DNA from: Shewanella electrodiphila
GTDB taxonomy: Bacteria > Pseudomonadota > Gammaproteobacteria > Enterobacterales > Shewanellaceae
Direction of reading: 5' to 3'
DNA: 64,000 nucleotides
Assembly (NCBI RefSeq): GCF_023283985.1
Contig: NZ_JAKIKU010000001.1
Location: 558,001 to 622,000, forward strand
In this document: in pieces, positions 27,763-39,061 of the stretch
How the letters are laid out: every line of letters starts with the position of its first letter
How positions within the stretch are numbered: position 1 is the first letter of the stretch
Position numbers and translations under genes: made by a program
Notes under the pieces: generated by a model
Database searches by the model: none
Seen by the model: only the letters and a program-made list of their open reading frames with translations
What the model was told of the DNA's origin: nothing

Positions 27763-28614
27763 ATGGCAATTACTGCTGCCCAAGTTAAAGAACTTCGTGA
27801 CCGCACTGGCGCTGGCATGATGGACTGTAAAAAAGCATTGACTGAAACTAACGGTGATATCGAGCTAGCTATCGATAACATGCGTAAAAGTGGTGCTGCT
27901 AAAGCTGCTAAAAAAGCAGGTAACATTGCTGCTGAAGGTACTATCCTTATTCAAGGTGGCGAAGGTTACACAGCTTTATTAGAAGTTAACTGTCAAACTG
28001 ACTTCGTTGCTAAAGATGGTAACTTCTTAGCGTTTGCTAATGAAGTACTAGCTGTTGCAGCTGCTTCTAAAGTATCTATTGAAGATCTTAAAGCACAATT
28101 CGAAGAAACTCGTGTTGCGCTAGTCGCTAAAATCGGTGAAAACATCAACGTTCGTCGCGTTGAATACATCGATGGTGCTGATCAAGCTTCTTACCGTCAC
28201 GGCGACCGTATCGGTGTTGTTGTAACAGGTGAAGCTGATGCTGAAACGCTTAAGCACATCGCTATGCATGTTGCTGCTTCTAAGCCTGAATTCGTTAATC
28301 CAACTGATGTACCTGCTGATGTTGTTGCTCGTGAGCAAGCGCTTCAAGTAGAAATCGCGATGAACGAAGGTAAGCCTCAAGAAATCGCTGAGAAAATGGT
28401 TATCGGTCGTATGAAGAAGTTTACTGGTGAGATCTCTCTTACTGGCCAAGCTTACATCATGGAACCAAAGAAAACTGTTGGCGACATTCTTAAAGAGAAA
28501 GGCGCTTCAGTAACTAACTTCATTCGTTTAGAAGTTGGTGAAGGTATTGAGAAGAAAGAAGAAGATTTCGCTGCAGAAGTTGCTGCACAAATTGCTGCTA
28601 CTAAAAAAGCGTAA
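27763..28614 (+). CDS. tsf: Tsf, elongation factor Ts
   Basis: 283 residues, same as E. coli. N-terminal UBA-like domain with [16 protein letters not shown]; the TDFVAKD core motif contacts EF-Tu and promotes GDP release. GAGG ribosome binding site. Second gene of the rpsB operon. Confidence 0.99.
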   Translation: MAITAAQVKELRDRTGAGMMDCKKALTETNGDIELAIDNMRKSGAAKAAKKAGNIAAEGTILIQGGEGYTALLEVNCQTDFVAKDGNFLAFANEVLAVAAASKVSIEDLKAQFEETRVALVAKIGENINVRRVEYIDGADQASYRHGDRIGVVVTGEADAETLKHIAMHVAASKPEFVNPTDVPADVVAREQALQVEIAMNEGKPQEIAEKMVIGRMKKFTGEISLTGQAYIMEPKKTVGDILKEKGASVTNFIRLEVGEGIEKKEEDFAAEVAAQIAATKKA

Positions 28615-28639
28615 TTAAACATCTCTTCATACCCTAAAG

Positions 28640-28661
28640 CCGCAGCAACCGCTGCGGTTTT
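28640..28661 (+). terminator. Weak terminator/attenuator between tsf and pyrH
   Basis: Stem CCGCAGC / GCTGCGG, loop AACC, followed by TTTTGTT. Lies 20 bp before the pyrH start, so readthrough must be common unless pyrH has its own promoter. Confidence 0.75.
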
Positions 28662-28681
28662 GTTATAATTAGGAAAAAATT

Positions 28682-29413
28682 ATGAGCACCAATCCAAAAC
28701 CTGCATTTAGACGCGTTCTTTTAAAGTTAAGCGGCGAAGCGTTAATGGGCGAAGAAGGCTTCGGTATTGACCCTAAAGTTCTTGACCGTATGGCGCAAGA
28801 AGTAAAGGAGTTAGTTGAACTTGGCATTCAAGTTGGGGTTGTTATTGGTGGTGGTAATCTATTCCGTGGTGAAGGCTTAGCACAAGCTGGTATGAACCGT
28901 GTTGTTGGTGACCATATGGGTATGCTTGCAACCGTAATGAATGGCTTAGCAATGCGTGATGCTTTGCATCGTGCCTATGTCAATGCTCGTTTGATGTCTG
29001 CAATTCCTTTAAAAGGTGTGTGCGACGATTATAATTGGGCAGAGGCAATCAGTTTATTAAAGTCTGGCCGAGTTGTTATTTTCGCTGCTGGTACAGGTAA
29101 CCCGTTTTGTACAACTGATTCAGCTGCGTGTTTACGTGGTATTGAAATTGAAGCGGAAGTGGTATTAAAAGGAACAAAAGTTGATGGCGTATACTCAGCT
29201 GATCCTATGAAAGACCCTGAAGCTGTAAAATACGATTCATTAACTTATGATGAAGTATTAGAAAATGAATTTAAGGTGATGGACTTAGCTGCATTTACGC
29301 TAGCCCGTGACCATGACATGCCTATCTTAGTTTTCAACATGAATAAACCTGGTGCTTTACGTCGTGTTATCATGGGTGAAGAAGAAGGCACGCATATTAA
29401 AACTAAATCTTAA
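28682..29413 (+). CDS. pyrH: PyrH, UMP kinase
   Basis: 243 residues; the hexameric bacterial UMP kinase making UDP. Amino-acid-kinase fold motifs: [13 protein letters not shown] at the N terminus, [12 protein letters not shown] and [26 protein letters not shown] ribosome binding site. Conserved place between tsf and frr. Confidence 0.99.
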   Translation: MSTNPKPAFRRVLLKLSGEALMGEEGFGIDPKVLDRMAQEVKELVELGIQVGVVIGGGNLFRGEGLAQAGMNRVVGDHMGMLATVMNGLAMRDALHRAYVNARLMSAIPLKGVCDDYNWAEAISLLKSGRVVIFAAGTGNPFCTTDSAACLRGIEIEAEVVLKGTKVDGVYSADPMKDPEAVKYDSLTYDEVLENEFKVMDLAAFTLARDHDMPILVFNMNKPGALRRVIMGEEEGTHIKTKS

Positions 29414-29531
29414 TAGGTTAGTTTTTAGCTGACAATTTTCATTTGTACGACTGTCGACATAGTAAAATCTATGTGCCATTCTCAGAGAGTCGTTCAAATT
29501 ATAAGTATTTGTGACCAAAAGGATATTTATC

Positions 29532-30089
29532 GTGATTGATACAATTAAAGAAGATGCTCAAGACCGTATGAACAAGTGTGTTGATGCTACTAAAAACCAA
29601 ATGGCTAAAGTACGTACTGGTCGTGCTCACCCAAGCCTACTTGATTCAATTCAAGTGTCTTACTACGGTTCAATGACACCGCTTAAGCAAGTTGCAAATA
29701 TTGGTATTGAAGATTCTCGTACCCTAAATGTAACCGTATTCGATGCGACTATGGTTCAAGCTGTAGAAAAAGCGATCATGAGTTCTGATTTGGGTCTTAA
29801 CCCAATGACTGCGGGTAACGCAATGCGTATCCCATTGCCTGCATTAACTGAAGAACGTCGTAAAGATTTCATTAAAGTAGTACGTGGTGAAGCTGAAAAT
29901 GGTCGTGTTGCCGTACGTAATGTACGTCGTGACGCTATCAGTGAAATCAAAAAGCTTGAAAAAGCGAAAGAGTGTACTGAAGATGATGTTCGTCGTAGTG
30001 AAGATGAAATTCAGAAGTTCACCGACGCAAGTATCAAAAATATTGATGGAATTTTAGCTGCTAAAGAAAAAGAATTGATGGAAGTCTAA
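29532..30089 (+). CDS. frr: Frr, ribosome recycling factor
   Basis: 185 residues from GTG 29532 ([20 protein letters not shown] follows the initiator), exactly the canonical length, with AAAGGA nine bases upstream; an earlier in-frame GTG at 29511 would add seven non-conserved residues. Conserved [15 protein letters not shown] and [20 protein letters not shown]. With EF-G it splits post-termination ribosomes. Confidence 0.98.
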   Translation: MIDTIKEDAQDRMNKCVDATKNQMAKVRTGRAHPSLLDSIQVSYYGSMTPLKQVANIGIEDSRTLNVTVFDATMVQAVEKAIMSSDLGLNPMTAGNAMRIPLPALTEERRKDFIKVVRGEAENGRVAVRNVRRDAISEIKKLEKAKECTEDDVRRSEDEIQKFTDASIKNIDGILAAKEKELMEV

Positions 30090-30118
30090 TTCTCGTCCTA
30101 GCAAAGCTAGAGTTAAAG

Positions 30119-30150
30119 CGCCGTGTAAGGTTATACTACACGGCGTTTGT
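30119..30150 (+). terminator. Stem-loop after frr
   Basis: Stem CGCCGTGTA / TACACGGCG with loop AGGTTATAC, followed by TTTG. Weak T tract, so an attenuator or a stabilising hairpin before uppS. Confidence 0.65.
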
Positions 30151-30172
30151 CTATTTGAAAGGGTTGTAATAG

Positions 30173-30997
30173 ATGTCATCCACTGTTGGATATGAGCCAA
30201 AAACACAATCGAGTGCTGATATAGAATCGTCGGAAATTTTGCCTGGTCAACTTTCTGATGTGGTTAAGCAGTCGCTTCCTAAACACGTCGCTATAATTAT
30301 GGACGGTAACGGTCGCTGGGCTCAGCAACAAGGAAAGCCAAGAGTGTTTGGTCATAAGGCTGGGGTTAAAGCAGTGCGCCGCGCTGTGAGTGTCGCCAGT
30401 CAACTGGGTATTGAGTCGTTAACCTTATTCGCTTTTTCAAGCGAAAACTGGCGTAGACCAGATAAAGAAGTCAGTTTATTAATGGAATTATTTTTCTCTG
30501 TCTTACAAAGAGAAATAAAACTGTTACACAATAATCAAGTTCGATTAAATATCATTGGGGATATCAGTCGTTTTTCTGCACGTTTACAAAAACAGATCGA
30601 CAAAGCACAACAACAAACAGCAGGAAATACAGGGTTGGTTCTCAATGTTGCCGCAAATTACGGCGGGCGTTGGGATATTTTACAAGCGGCTCAAAAGCTA
30701 GCAGATAAAGTCGCTCAAGGTGAAATTGAATCAAGTGATTTGACTGAAGAAACATTAAATCAACAGCTTTGCATGAATGAGCAAAATGAAGTTGATTTGA
30801 TGATACGTACAGGCGGTGATTACCGTATTAGTAACTTTATTTTATGGCAGGCTGCATACGCGGAATTAGTCTTTACTGAGACTTTGTGGCCAGATTTTAA
30901 TGAGCAGGCATTTAAAGATGCCCTTGCTGTTTTTGCCAGTAGGCAACGTAGATTTGGTTTGACGGGTAGTCAAATCGAAGAAATACGTGCTATTTAA
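30173..30997 (+). CDS. uppS: UppS, undecaprenyl diphosphate synthase
   Basis: 274 residues; cis-prenyltransferase making the C55 lipid carrier for peptidoglycan and O-antigen. Catalytic Asp44 in [27 protein letters not shown]-type [12 protein letters not shown] and the C-terminal [19 protein letters not shown]. The N-terminal 36 residues form a non-catalytic, polar extension compared with E. coli (253). Upstream of cdsA in the conserved order. Confidence 0.97.
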   Translation: MSSTVGYEPKTQSSADIESSEILPGQLSDVVKQSLPKHVAIIMDGNGRWAQQQGKPRVFGHKAGVKAVRRAVSVASQLGIESLTLFAFSSENWRRPDKEVSLLMELFFSVLQREIKLLHNNQVRLNIIGDISRFSARLQKQIDKAQQQTAGNTGLVLNVAANYGGRWDILQAAQKLADKVAQGEIESSDLTEETLNQQLCMNEQNEVDLMIRTGGDYRISNFILWQAAYAELVFTETLWPDFNEQAFKDALAVFASRQRRFGLTGSQIEEIRAI

Positions 30998-31019
30998 AAA
31001 TATTTAAGAGGCTTTTGCT

Positions 31020-31877
31020 TTGTTAAAACAACGAATTATTACAGTGTTATGGTTACTTCCATTAGTGATTGGCGCCATATTCTTCCTTCCTACTGAGTAC
31101 TTTGCTTGGGTATTAATCCCTGTCTTTATGATTGGTGCAAAAGAGTGGGGTAGTTTTATTGACCCTAATTGCACTGCAACCCAGTGGACATTTACAGTCA
31201 CTGTTTCGCTTATTCTAGTGGCGCTTAACTTCTTTGTCCCTGTCGAGAGTTTATGGCTTAAGGGGCAATTGCACCCAATTTATTTTGCCATTATTACCAT
31301 TGGTCTATTTTGGTGGATTGTTAGTACAGTATTAGTATTTAGCTTTCCTAAAAGTGGTAGCGTCTGGAAAGACAGCCACATGCTTAAATCCATGTTTGGC
31401 CAATTGACACTTATCCCTTGTTTTGTATCGTTAATTACCCTTAAATCAATCAGTGCAAACGTTGACCCATACTTTGGTGCTAGTTTAGTGTTTTTAGTCA
31501 TGTTAGTAGTTTGGGCTGCTGATACTGGTGCTTATTTCGCTGGACGCTCATTGGGCAAACATAAACTAATGCCAAATGTTAGCCCAAATAAGACTTTAGA
31601 AGGCTTAGGTGGTGGTTTAGCCGCGACTATGGCTGTTGTTATTGGTGTGATGTATTACTCCCCAGAACAAGAGTTAGGTTTAGTGATAGCAGTTACCTTA
31701 ATCACAGCCGTTGCTTCTGCATTTGGTGATTTATCTGAAAGCATGTTTAAACGTGCTGCCAACATTAAAGATTCAGGAAAAATCTTACCTGGACACGGCG
31801 GTGTATTAGATAGAATGGATAGCCTAACAGCGGCATTACCTGTCTTTACCTTTATTTACCTAGCGTTCTGGATTTAA
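31020..31877 (+). CDS. cdsA: CdsA, phosphatidate cytidylyltransferase
   Basis: 285-residue polytopic inner-membrane enzyme making CDP-diacylglycerol. The family signature is near the C terminus: SMFKRAANIKDSGKILPGHG then GVLDRMDS. About eight membrane segments. Starts with TTG at 31020 (LKQRIITVLWLLPL follows) with AAGAGG nine bases upstream. Confidence 0.97.
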   Translation: MLKQRIITVLWLLPLVIGAIFFLPTEYFAWVLIPVFMIGAKEWGSFIDPNCTATQWTFTVTVSLILVALNFFVPVESLWLKGQLHPIYFAIITIGLFWWIVSTVLVFSFPKSGSVWKDSHMLKSMFGQLTLIPCFVSLITLKSISANVDPYFGASLVFLVMLVVWAADTGAYFAGRSLGKHKLMPNVSPNKTLEGLGGGLAATMAVVIGVMYYSPEQELGLVIAVTLITAVASAFGDLSESMFKRAANIKDSGKILPGHGGVLDRMDSLTAALPVFTFIYLAFWI

Positions 31878-31883
31878 TTTACC

Positions 31884-33074
31884 ATGCAAAATATGGTTAT
31901 TCTTGGAGCCACGGGCTCGATTGGTAGCAGCACATTAAGTGTGATGAGTCATAATCCTGAGCAGTTTAAGGTTTATGGCCTAGTGGCCAATTCAAGCGTG
32001 GATAAAATGTTAGCGCTTTGTATTAAGCATCAGCCTCGTTTTGCTCATATGGTGGATGCAACAGCTGCGAAAACACTTAAGTCAATGTTGCCAGCTAACC
32101 TTGCGACAGAAGTTATTACTGGTGAAGATGAACTGATTGGCTTAGTGACTTCATCCAGTGTTGATACTGTGATGGCAGCAATTGTTGGCGCAGCGGGGCT
32201 AAGATCTACTTTTGCAGCTGTAAAAGCAGGTAAAAGGGTATTGTTAGCCAATAAAGAAGCCTTGGTAATGTCCGGTGAGCTCTTTATGAATACGACTCGC
32301 GACAGTGGCGCCACGTTACTTCCAGTCGATAGTGAGCACAATGCGATTTTTCAATGCATGCCAGCAGAAGTGCAATCAAATCTTGGCCAATGTGATTTAT
32401 CCGCTGCGGGTATTTCGCATATTTTGCTGACAGGTTCAGGTGGACCATTTTTAACAGCAGATCTTGCGACGTTAGATGCGATGACCCCTGCTCAAGCTTG
32501 TAATCACCCTAATTGGTCAATGGGACCTAAAATATCAGTTGATTCAGCGACTATGATGAACAAAGGTCTTGAGTTTATTGAGGCTCGTTGGTTGTTTAAT
32601 ACCAATGCCGAACAACTCAAAGTTGTTATCCATCCTCAAAGTGTCATTCATTCAATGGTGCAGTATTTAGATGGCTCGGTTATCGCGCAAATGGGTAACC
32701 CAGATATGCGTACACCGATTGCTCACTGTATGTCTTTTCCTGAAAGAATTTACGCTGGAGTTGAACCTTTGGATTTTTTCAAAGTCCGAGAATTAAGCTT
32801 CTGTGAACCTGACTATAATCGTTTCCCTTGTTTAGCACTGGCAATGCAAGCCTGCGAAAAAGGCCAAGAAGCAACAACAGTGTTAAATGCTGCCAACGAA
32901 ATAGCCGTTGACGCATTTTTAAAGCAACAAATTAAATTTACGGATATTGCTCGCATTAACGAGGTTTGTTTAGAAAAAACGCCTCAATCTTCATTAAGCA
33001 GTATCGAAGATATTATGAGTTTAGATGCACAAGCTCGTACTATCGCTAAAGAAGCAATCAAAGCAATTAACTAG
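31884..33074 (+). CDS. dxr: Dxr (IspC), 1-deoxy-D-xylulose 5-phosphate reductoisomerase
   Basis: 396 residues; first committed step of the MEP isoprenoid pathway, fosmidomycin target. NADPH loop [12 protein letters not shown] at 7-18; metal/substrate motifs [14 protein letters not shown] and [17 protein letters not shown]. Six bp after cdsA. It supplies precursors for UppS in the same operon. Confidence 0.98.
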   Translation: MQNMVILGATGSIGSSTLSVMSHNPEQFKVYGLVANSSVDKMLALCIKHQPRFAHMVDATAAKTLKSMLPANLATEVITGEDELIGLVTSSSVDTVMAAIVGAAGLRSTFAAVKAGKRVLLANKEALVMSGELFMNTTRDSGATLLPVDSEHNAIFQCMPAEVQSNLGQCDLSAAGISHILLTGSGGPFLTADLATLDAMTPAQACNHPNWSMGPKISVDSATMMNKGLEFIEARWLFNTNAEQLKVVIHPQSVIHSMVQYLDGSVIAQMGNPDMRTPIAHCMSFPERIYAGVEPLDFFKVRELSFCEPDYNRFPCLALAMQACEKGQEATTVLNAANEIAVDAFLKQQIKFTDIARINEVCLEKTPQSSLSSIEDIMSLDAQARTIAKEAIKAIN

Positions 33075-33088
33075 TTCGTAGGAGAACG

Positions 33089-34474
33089 ATGTTCGATTTT
33101 TTTTGGAACCTAGGGTCATTTATTGTCGCACTGGGTATTTTGATTACTGCACATGAATACGGACATTTTTGGGTCGCACGTCGTTGTGGTATCAAAGTAG
33201 AACGTTTTTCTATTGGTTTTGGTAAAACCTTATGGCGCAAAGTAGGCAAAGATGGAACTGAATACGTCATTGCGATGTTGCCATTGGGTGGCTATGTCAA
33301 AATGCTGGATGAACGTGTTGAAGACGTACCTGATGAGTTGAAAGATCAAGCTTTCAATCGTAAAACTGTTTGGCAACGTATTGCTGTGGTTTCAGCGGGG
33401 CCCATTGCTAACTTTTTGTTCGCGATAGTTGCCTTGTACATTATGTACATGATTGGTGTATCTTCCCTGAAGCCTGTCATTGATACAACAAGAGCGAATA
33501 CACCTGCGGCACAAATTCAGCTGCAAGAACCTATGCAAATTGTTTCAGTGTCAGGGCAAAAGGTGAGAAACTGGGAAGAAGTTAACCTTGCATTGGTGAG
33601 TCATATAGGTGGTACAGAGCTGGATATTAGCCTAATGCCGCTTTCTTTATCTGCACAAAATACTTCAGCACAAGAACAAGCTCAAGTGACAACGTATCAG
33701 CTGGATATCAGAAATTGGCAATTTGATCCTGATAAAGAGTCACCGATTACAGCAATGGGATTGGGTATTTATCGCCCAGGTATTGAACCTATTATTGCTT
33801 TGGTTACTAAAGGCAGTGCTGCTGAGATGGCAGGGTTAGCTTTAGGCGACGAAATCCTCGAAATTAATCGTCAGCCTTATCAAGATTGGAATGGTTTTGT
33901 AGATGTGATACAAACGTCTGCGGACAAAGATGTAGAACTAACTGTTCTAAGAGAAAACAAACAAAAGACCATCATTGTTACTCCTCAGGCGCAGACAAAT
34001 GCTAATGGGGAAACAATTGGCGTTGTAGGTGTTAGCCCGACTCAAATAGATTGGCCTGAAAGTATGCGCTTCCAGCTTGAGTATGGCATAGTAGATTCCT
34101 TTACAGCTGCTGCAGATAAAACATGGCAACTGGTGGTTGTCAGTTTTAAAATGATTGGAAAACTATTTACCGGCGATGTGTCGGTGAAAAACTTGAGCGG
34201 TCCGATTTCTATAGCCCAAGGTGCTGGTACCAGTGCTGACTATGGATTGGTGTATTTTCTCGGGTTTATCGCACTCATCAGTGTGAACTTAGGCATCATA
34301 AACTTAATGCCTTTGCCAGTGCTTGATGGGGGACACTTGCTGTATTACTTTATCGAAGTGATTACGGGTAAGCCTGTACCAGAGAAGGTACAGGATATAG
34401 GATTCAGGTTTGGTGCGGCTATGCTGCTGTTGTTAATGAGCGTTGCGCTTTTTAACGATTTTTCCAGACTCTGA
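33089..34474 (+). CDS. rseP: RseP, site-2 intramembrane metalloprotease
   Basis: 461 residues. Zinc motif HEYGH (22-26) in the first membrane helix and LDGGHLLYYF in the third; two PDZ domains between (about 115-310; second with LALGDEILEINRQPYQDWNG). Cleaves anti-sigma factor RseA after DegS to release sigma E. Directly upstream of bamA. About 10 residues longer than E. coli RseP, the extra lying in the first PDZ (SAQNTSAQEQAQ). Confidence 0.98.
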   Translation: MFDFFWNLGSFIVALGILITAHEYGHFWVARRCGIKVERFSIGFGKTLWRKVGKDGTEYVIAMLPLGGYVKMLDERVEDVPDELKDQAFNRKTVWQRIAVVSAGPIANFLFAIVALYIMYMIGVSSLKPVIDTTRANTPAAQIQLQEPMQIVSVSGQKVRNWEEVNLALVSHIGGTELDISLMPLSLSAQNTSAQEQAQVTTYQLDIRNWQFDPDKESPITAMGLGIYRPGIEPIIALVTKGSAAEMAGLALGDEILEINRQPYQDWNGFVDVIQTSADKDVELTVLRENKQKTIIVTPQAQTNANGETIGVVGVSPTQIDWPESMRFQLEYGIVDSFTAAADKTWQLVVVSFKMIGKLFTGDVSVKNLSGPISIAQGAGTSADYGLVYFLGFIALISVNLGIINLMPLPVLDGGHLLYYFIEVITGKPVPEKVQDIGFRFGAAMLLLLMSVALFNDFSRL

Positions 34475-34504
34475 GCAGGGAACACAAATAATTAGAAGTG
34501 CTCT

Positions 34505-36988
34505 ATGAGATTGAATAAACTTTTTGCCTCGATGATTTTAGTCGGCGCGTCATTTTCAGGCAATGGTGTGGCTGAGACTTTCCAACCATTTGAAGTGACC
34601 GACATCCAGATTGATGGTTTACAACGAGTTGCACTAGGTGCTGCCTTGTTAAGTCTCCCCGTTAAAGTGGGCGATACTGTTGACCAAGTAAAATTACAAC
34701 AAGCGATTAAAAGCTTGTACGCCTCCACTAACTTTGAAACGATCAATGTTGCCCGTGAAGACGGCGTATTGATTGTGACTGTAAAAGAACGTGCAACAAT
34801 CAGTGCAGTTACCTTTGAAGGTAACAAAGATATTAAAGATGAGCAGCTTCAAGAAAGCTTGGATGGCTCGGGAATTAAGATCGGTGAGTCACTTGATAGA
34901 ACCATGTTATCTGGCATTGAAAAAGGCCTACAGGATTTCTATTACGGTGTGGGTAAATACGGTGCAAAAGTTGAAGCGGAAGTTATCAATTTACCTCGTA
35001 ACCGTGTTGAACTTAAATTCAACTTCACTGAAGGCTTAGCGGCTGAAATTCGCCAAATTAACGTGGTGGGTAACTCAGTATTTTCAGACTCTGAAATTAT
35101 CGGATTACTTGAGCTTAAAGATTATGTGGCTTGGTGGGATTTATTCGGTGAACGCCGTTATCAAAAACAAAAGCTTCAAGCTGACTTAGAGACGGTTAAA
35201 ACCTATTATCATAATCAGGGTTATATTCGATTTGAAGTCAGTTCGACTCAAGTTGCAATGACTCCAGATAGAAAGGGACTTTATATCACCATCAATGTTG
35301 ATGAAGGTGAAAAATATAAAGTGTCTGAAGTTAACTTAACCGGCGAACTAATGGGCCGCGAAAAGTTAATGAAGGCTATTTTGCCAATCAAAGAAGGCGA
35401 TATGTACAACGGCGGTGATGTGACTTTCACCGAAGAAATGTACAGTAAATATTTAGGCCGTTTTGGTTATGCATACCCAGAAGTTAAAACTTTCCCAGAA
35501 ATTAACGACGAAACCAAAGAGGTTTCATTAAATATTAATGTTAATCCAGGTAAGCGTGTCTACGTTCGCTCAATCAACTTCAGTGGTAACGCGGTTACTA
35601 AAGATGAAGTCATGCGTCGTGAACTGCGCCAAATGGAAGGTGCATGGTTGAACTCGGCGCAAGTTGAGCAATCAAAAGCGCGTTTAAACCGTTTGGGATA
35701 CTTTGAAACAGTAGATACCGAGACTGTACAAGTTCCAGGTAGCGATGATTTAGTTGACGTTGCATTTAATGTCAAAGAGCAACCTTCAGGTTCGTTTAAT
35801 GCTGGTGTGGGTTACGGTACTGAGTCTGGTTTGAGTCTTCAGTTTGGTGTTCAGCAAAGTAACTTCTTAGGTACTGGTAATCAGGCTGGTGTCAGCTTGA
35901 ATACTAACAAGTACTCTAAAAATGTTAACTTTTCTTATACTGACCCATATTTCACTAAAGATGGCGTGAGTTTAGGCGGGAGTATTTACTGGAATGAATT
36001 TGATGCAAACGAGGCTAACCTTGAGCGCTATAAAAACAAATCATACGGCATCGCGTTAAACTCAGGTTTTCCGATCAATGAATATAACCGCTTAAATGGT
36101 GGCATTGGTTATCGTCATAACTCGATTTCAGAAATTTCAGCATATGAACAAGCATTGCGTTTTTATAATGTATATCGTGAGTCAGATGATCCTAATGCTG
36201 ATTTAAGTTTTGATAACTTTGAGATGAATGGCGGCTGGTCTCGTAGTACGTTAAACCGTGGTACGTTCCCAACTGATGGTTCGTCACAGCGCTTTAGTGC
36301 TAAGGCGACAATTCCTGGTTCAGATTTGCAGTATTTTAAAACAGATTTAGATACTAACTTCTATTTACCATTAACCCGAAATCACGGCTTTGTATTATTG
36401 ACACGAGCTCGATTAGGTTACGCGAATGGTTATGGTAGCTTCAACCAGAACGATCAAATTTTACCATTCTGGGAAAACTATTATTCTGGTGGTAGTAGTT
36501 CATTACGTGGCTTTAAGTCTAACTCTGTTGGCCCACGTTCATTCTATCTCTACCGTGGTAGTGAACCATGTGCACCGGATCCATCTGGTGACAGCTGTTC
36601 TTTACCTGGTGAGCCTAACCAAATTCAAGTGAGTTCTGGTCGTTCTATTGGTGGTAACGCCATTGCGACTGCCAGTATGGAAATGATTGTTCCAACTCCG
36701 TTCTTGGATGAGGCTTATTCTAATTCAGTACGTACTAGTTTCTTCGTTGATGCTGGTAACGTATGGGATACCGAGTTTGATTATGACTCGTATAGATATC
36801 TTCCAGCCGATGAGTTTGATAAATTGGAAGATTATAGTGACCCAAGTCGAATCCGTGCCTCTTGGGGTATGAGTGTTCAATGGTTATCACCGATGGGACC
36901 TATGGTGTTTAGCTTGGCTTGGCCGATTAAAGAATACGAAGATGATGAAACTGAAATATTTTCGTTTAATATTGGCAAAACATTCTAA
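34505..36988 (+). CDS. bamA: BamA, outer-membrane protein assembly factor
   Basis: 827 residues. Signal peptide (about 1-23), five POTRA domains to about residue 425, then the 16-strand barrel with the loop 6 VRGF-type motif as SSLRGFKS and a terminal Phe (FSFNIGKTF). Inserts beta-barrel proteins together with Skp, encoded next. An acidic, Asp-rich loop near residue 755 (DYDSYRYLPADEFDKLEDY) is a species-type surface variation. Confidence 0.98.
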   Translation: MRLNKLFASMILVGASFSGNGVAETFQPFEVTDIQIDGLQRVALGAALLSLPVKVGDTVDQVKLQQAIKSLYASTNFETINVAREDGVLIVTVKERATISAVTFEGNKDIKDEQLQESLDGSGIKIGESLDRTMLSGIEKGLQDFYYGVGKYGAKVEAEVINLPRNRVELKFNFTEGLAAEIRQINVVGNSVFSDSEIIGLLELKDYVAWWDLFGERRYQKQKLQADLETVKTYYHNQGYIRFEVSSTQVAMTPDRKGLYITINVDEGEKYKVSEVNLTGELMGREKLMKAILPIKEGDMYNGGDVTFTEEMYSKYLGRFGYAYPEVKTFPEINDETKEVSLNINVNPGKRVYVRSINFSGNAVTKDEVMRRELRQMEGAWLNSAQVEQSKARLNRLGYFETVDTETVQVPGSDDLVDVAFNVKEQPSGSFNAGVGYGTESGLSLQFGVQQSNFLGTGNQAGVSLNTNKYSKNVNFSYTDPYFTKDGVSLGGSIYWNEFDANEANLERYKNKSYGIALNSGFPINEYNRLNGGIGYRHNSISEISAYEQALRFYNVYRESDDPNADLSFDNFEMNGGWSRSTLNRGTFPTDGSSQRFSAKATIPGSDLQYFKTDLDTNFYLPLTRNHGFVLLTRARLGYANGYGSFNQNDQILPFWENYYSGGSSSLRGFKSNSVGPRSFYLYRGSEPCAPDPSGDSCSLPGEPNQIQVSSGRSIGGNAIATASMEMIVPTPFLDEAYSNSVRTSFFVDAGNVWDTEFDYDSYRYLPADEFDKLEDYSDPSRIRASWGMSVQWLSPMGPMVFSLAWPIKEYEDDETEIFSFNIGKTF

Positions 36989-37035
36989 AACAAATATATT
37001 CGGCAAGTTTTGCTGATCATAACAAGGAGTCTATT

Positions 37036-37542
37036 TTGAAAAAGATGGTAAATCGCGCGTTAGTAACAATGGCATTTTTAAGTGCACCTATGATGGCACA
37101 TGCTGAAAAAATTGCTGTGGTTGATATGGGCGAAGTCTTTGAGCAACTACCTCAACGTGAACAAATTTCACAATCACTAAAAACTGAATTTGGTGATCGA
37201 GTTGCTGAAGTACAAAAAATGCAAGAAGAAATGCGTACTATGGTTGAAAAGCAGCAACGTGACGGTGCGTTGATGAGCGAAAGCCAAAAAACAGATCTTG
37301 TTCGTAAAATGGAGTCATTAAAATCAGACTTCCAACTTAAAGGCAAAGCACTAGATGAAGACATGCGTCGTCGTCAAGGTGAAGAGCAAAACAAGCTGTT
37401 AGTTCAAGTTCAACAGGCTATTGACACCATCGCTGAAAAAGAATCATATGATATCGTTCTTCAACGTGGTGCCGTTATTTACGTTAAGCCTGACGCTGAT
37501 ATCAGCGATAAAGTTGTTCAAGTGTTAAGTAAAGGCAACTAA
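37036..37542 (+). CDS. skp: Skp (OmpH), periplasmic chaperone
   Basis: 168 residues: Sec signal peptide (cleavage near MMAHA-EKIAVVDM), then the trimeric jellyfish chaperone with long charged helices (EVQKMQEEMRTMVEKQQRDG) that hold unfolded outer-membrane proteins. AAGGAG ribosome binding site. Its TAA stop overlaps the lpxD start (TAATG). Confidence 0.96.
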   Translation: MKKMVNRALVTMAFLSAPMMAHAEKIAVVDMGEVFEQLPQREQISQSLKTEFGDRVAEVQKMQEEMRTMVEKQQRDGALMSESQKTDLVRKMESLKSDFQLKGKALDEDMRRRQGEEQNKLLVQVQQAIDTIAEKESYDIVLQRGAVIYVKPDADISDKVVQVLSKGN

Positions 37543-38561
37543 TGAAAACTGTGACTTTAAAAGAGCTTGGTCAGCTGTTGGGCGCATCAATAAAAGGTGA
37601 CGAATCATTGGTCATAACCAGTGTAGCGACCTTAGAAGATGCGACTCAAGATCAACTTTCTTTTTTAGCCAATAGTAAGTACCGTGCACAGCTTGAGGCT
37701 TCTCAAGCTGGTGCGGTGTTATTGAGTGAAAAAGATGCTGAAGATTACCAAGGTAATGCTTTAGTTTTGAAAGATCCTTATGTCGGCTTTGCCCGGATAG
37801 CTCAACTTCTCGATACCACACCTAAAGTGACTACTGGCATTCATCCGTCAGCTCAAATCGACCCTTCTGCTCAATTAGGCGATAGTGTGGCTATTGCTGC
37901 CAATGCTGTCGTGGGCGCAAATGTCATTATTGGCAATGATGTTCAAATAGGTGCAGGCTCTGTTGTCGGAGAAAAATCTATTATTGGTTCTGGGACTTGC
38001 TTAAAAGCGAATGTTACTTTTTACCATAATGTCATTGTAGGTCAGGATTGTATTTTCCACTCAGGTTCTATCATCGGTTCTGATGGTTTTGGTTACGCTA
38101 ATGAAAAAGGTACCTGGATTAAGATACCGCAAACTGGTGGAGTGAGAATCGGCGATAAAGTCGAGATCGGTGCAGGAACAACTGTTGATTGTGGCGCACT
38201 TTCTCCTACAGAAATTCATGATGGTGTGATAATCGACAACCAAGTGCAAATTGCACATAACTGTATCATTGGCCACAATACTGCAATTGCGGGTGCCACA
38301 ATTATTGCTGGTAGCACAAAAATCGGTAAGTATTGTATTTTCGGTGGCGGCTGTGGTGTCTCAGGGCATTTAAATGTCGTTGACGGGACTCAAGTATCTG
38401 GTGGTACCAATGTAACTAGTGATATTCGTAAACCAGGTCTGTATTCATCTGCTACAATTGCAATGGATAACAAGACGTGGCGTCGTAATACTGTTCGTTT
38501 TCGCCACTTAGACGAATTATTCAATCGTGTTAAAACGATTGAAAAGAAAATCAAAGATTAG
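37542..38561 (+). CDS. lpxD: LpxD, UDP-3-O-acylglucosamine N-acyltransferase
   Basis: 339 residues; third step of lipid A synthesis. N-terminal uridine-binding domain ([14 protein letters not shown]), hexapeptide beta-helix with catalytic His in [16 protein letters not shown], and a C-terminal helical ACP-binding tail ([19 protein letters not shown]). Start ATG overlaps the skp stop. Confidence 0.98.
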   Translation: MKTVTLKELGQLLGASIKGDESLVITSVATLEDATQDQLSFLANSKYRAQLEASQAGAVLLSEKDAEDYQGNALVLKDPYVGFARIAQLLDTTPKVTTGIHPSAQIDPSAQLGDSVAIAANAVVGANVIIGNDVQIGAGSVVGEKSIIGSGTCLKANVTFYHNVIVGQDCIFHSGSIIGSDGFGYANEKGTWIKIPQTGGVRIGDKVEIGAGTTVDCGALSPTEIHDGVIIDNQVQIAHNCIIGHNTAIAGATIIAGSTKIGKYCIFGGGCGVSGHLNVVDGTQVSGGTNVTSDIRKPGLYSSATIAMDNKTWRRNTVRFRHLDELFNRVKTIEKKIKD

Positions 38562-38599
38562 AAGTCATGGCTCGACAGAGCCATTGCGAGGAATTAAGC

Positions 38600-39061
38600 G
38601 TGTCAAACCAATTAAATACAATGGATATTGAAGAAATTCTTCAGTATCTTCCTCATAGATATCCATTTTTGTTAGTTGACCGTGTATTAGATTATACCGT
38701 GGGTGAATCTTTGCATGCGATTAAAAACGTGACGTTTAATGAACCATTTTTCCAAGGTCACTTCCCAGTTAAGCCTGTTATGCCTGGTGTTCTTATTATT
38801 GAAGCTATGGCACAAGCAACAGGTTTATTGGCATTCAAGACCATGAGCCCTGAGCCTTCACCAGATGTTTTATATTTGCTAGCTGGTGTCGATAAGGCGC
38901 GTTTTAAACGCGTTGTGTCTCCTGGTGACCAAGTTCATTTTCATGTCAAAATGATTAAAGAGCGCCGAGGGATTGGTGTATTCGAAGGACAGGCATTCGT
39001 AGATGGTGAACTAGCTTGTTCTGCCGAAATCATGTGTGCACGTAGAGAGATCAACAAGTGA
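38600..39061 (+). CDS. fabZ: FabZ, 3-hydroxyacyl-ACP dehydratase
   Basis: 153 residues from GTG 38600 ([20 protein letters not shown] follows), with GCGAGGAA eight bases upstream; an ATG at 38567 would add 11 residues unlike the family. Hot-dog fold with [12 protein letters not shown], catalytic His in [20 protein letters not shown] and Glu in [14 protein letters not shown]. It competes with LpxA for hydroxyacyl-ACP, balancing phospholipid and lipid A. Stop overlaps the lpxA GTG. Confidence 0.97.
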   Translation: MSNQLNTMDIEEILQYLPHRYPFLLVDRVLDYTVGESLHAIKNVTFNEPFFQGHFPVKPVMPGVLIIEAMAQATGLLAFKTMSPEPSPDVLYLLAGVDKARFKRVVSPGDQVHFHVKMIKERRGIGVFEGQAFVDGELACSAEIMCARREINK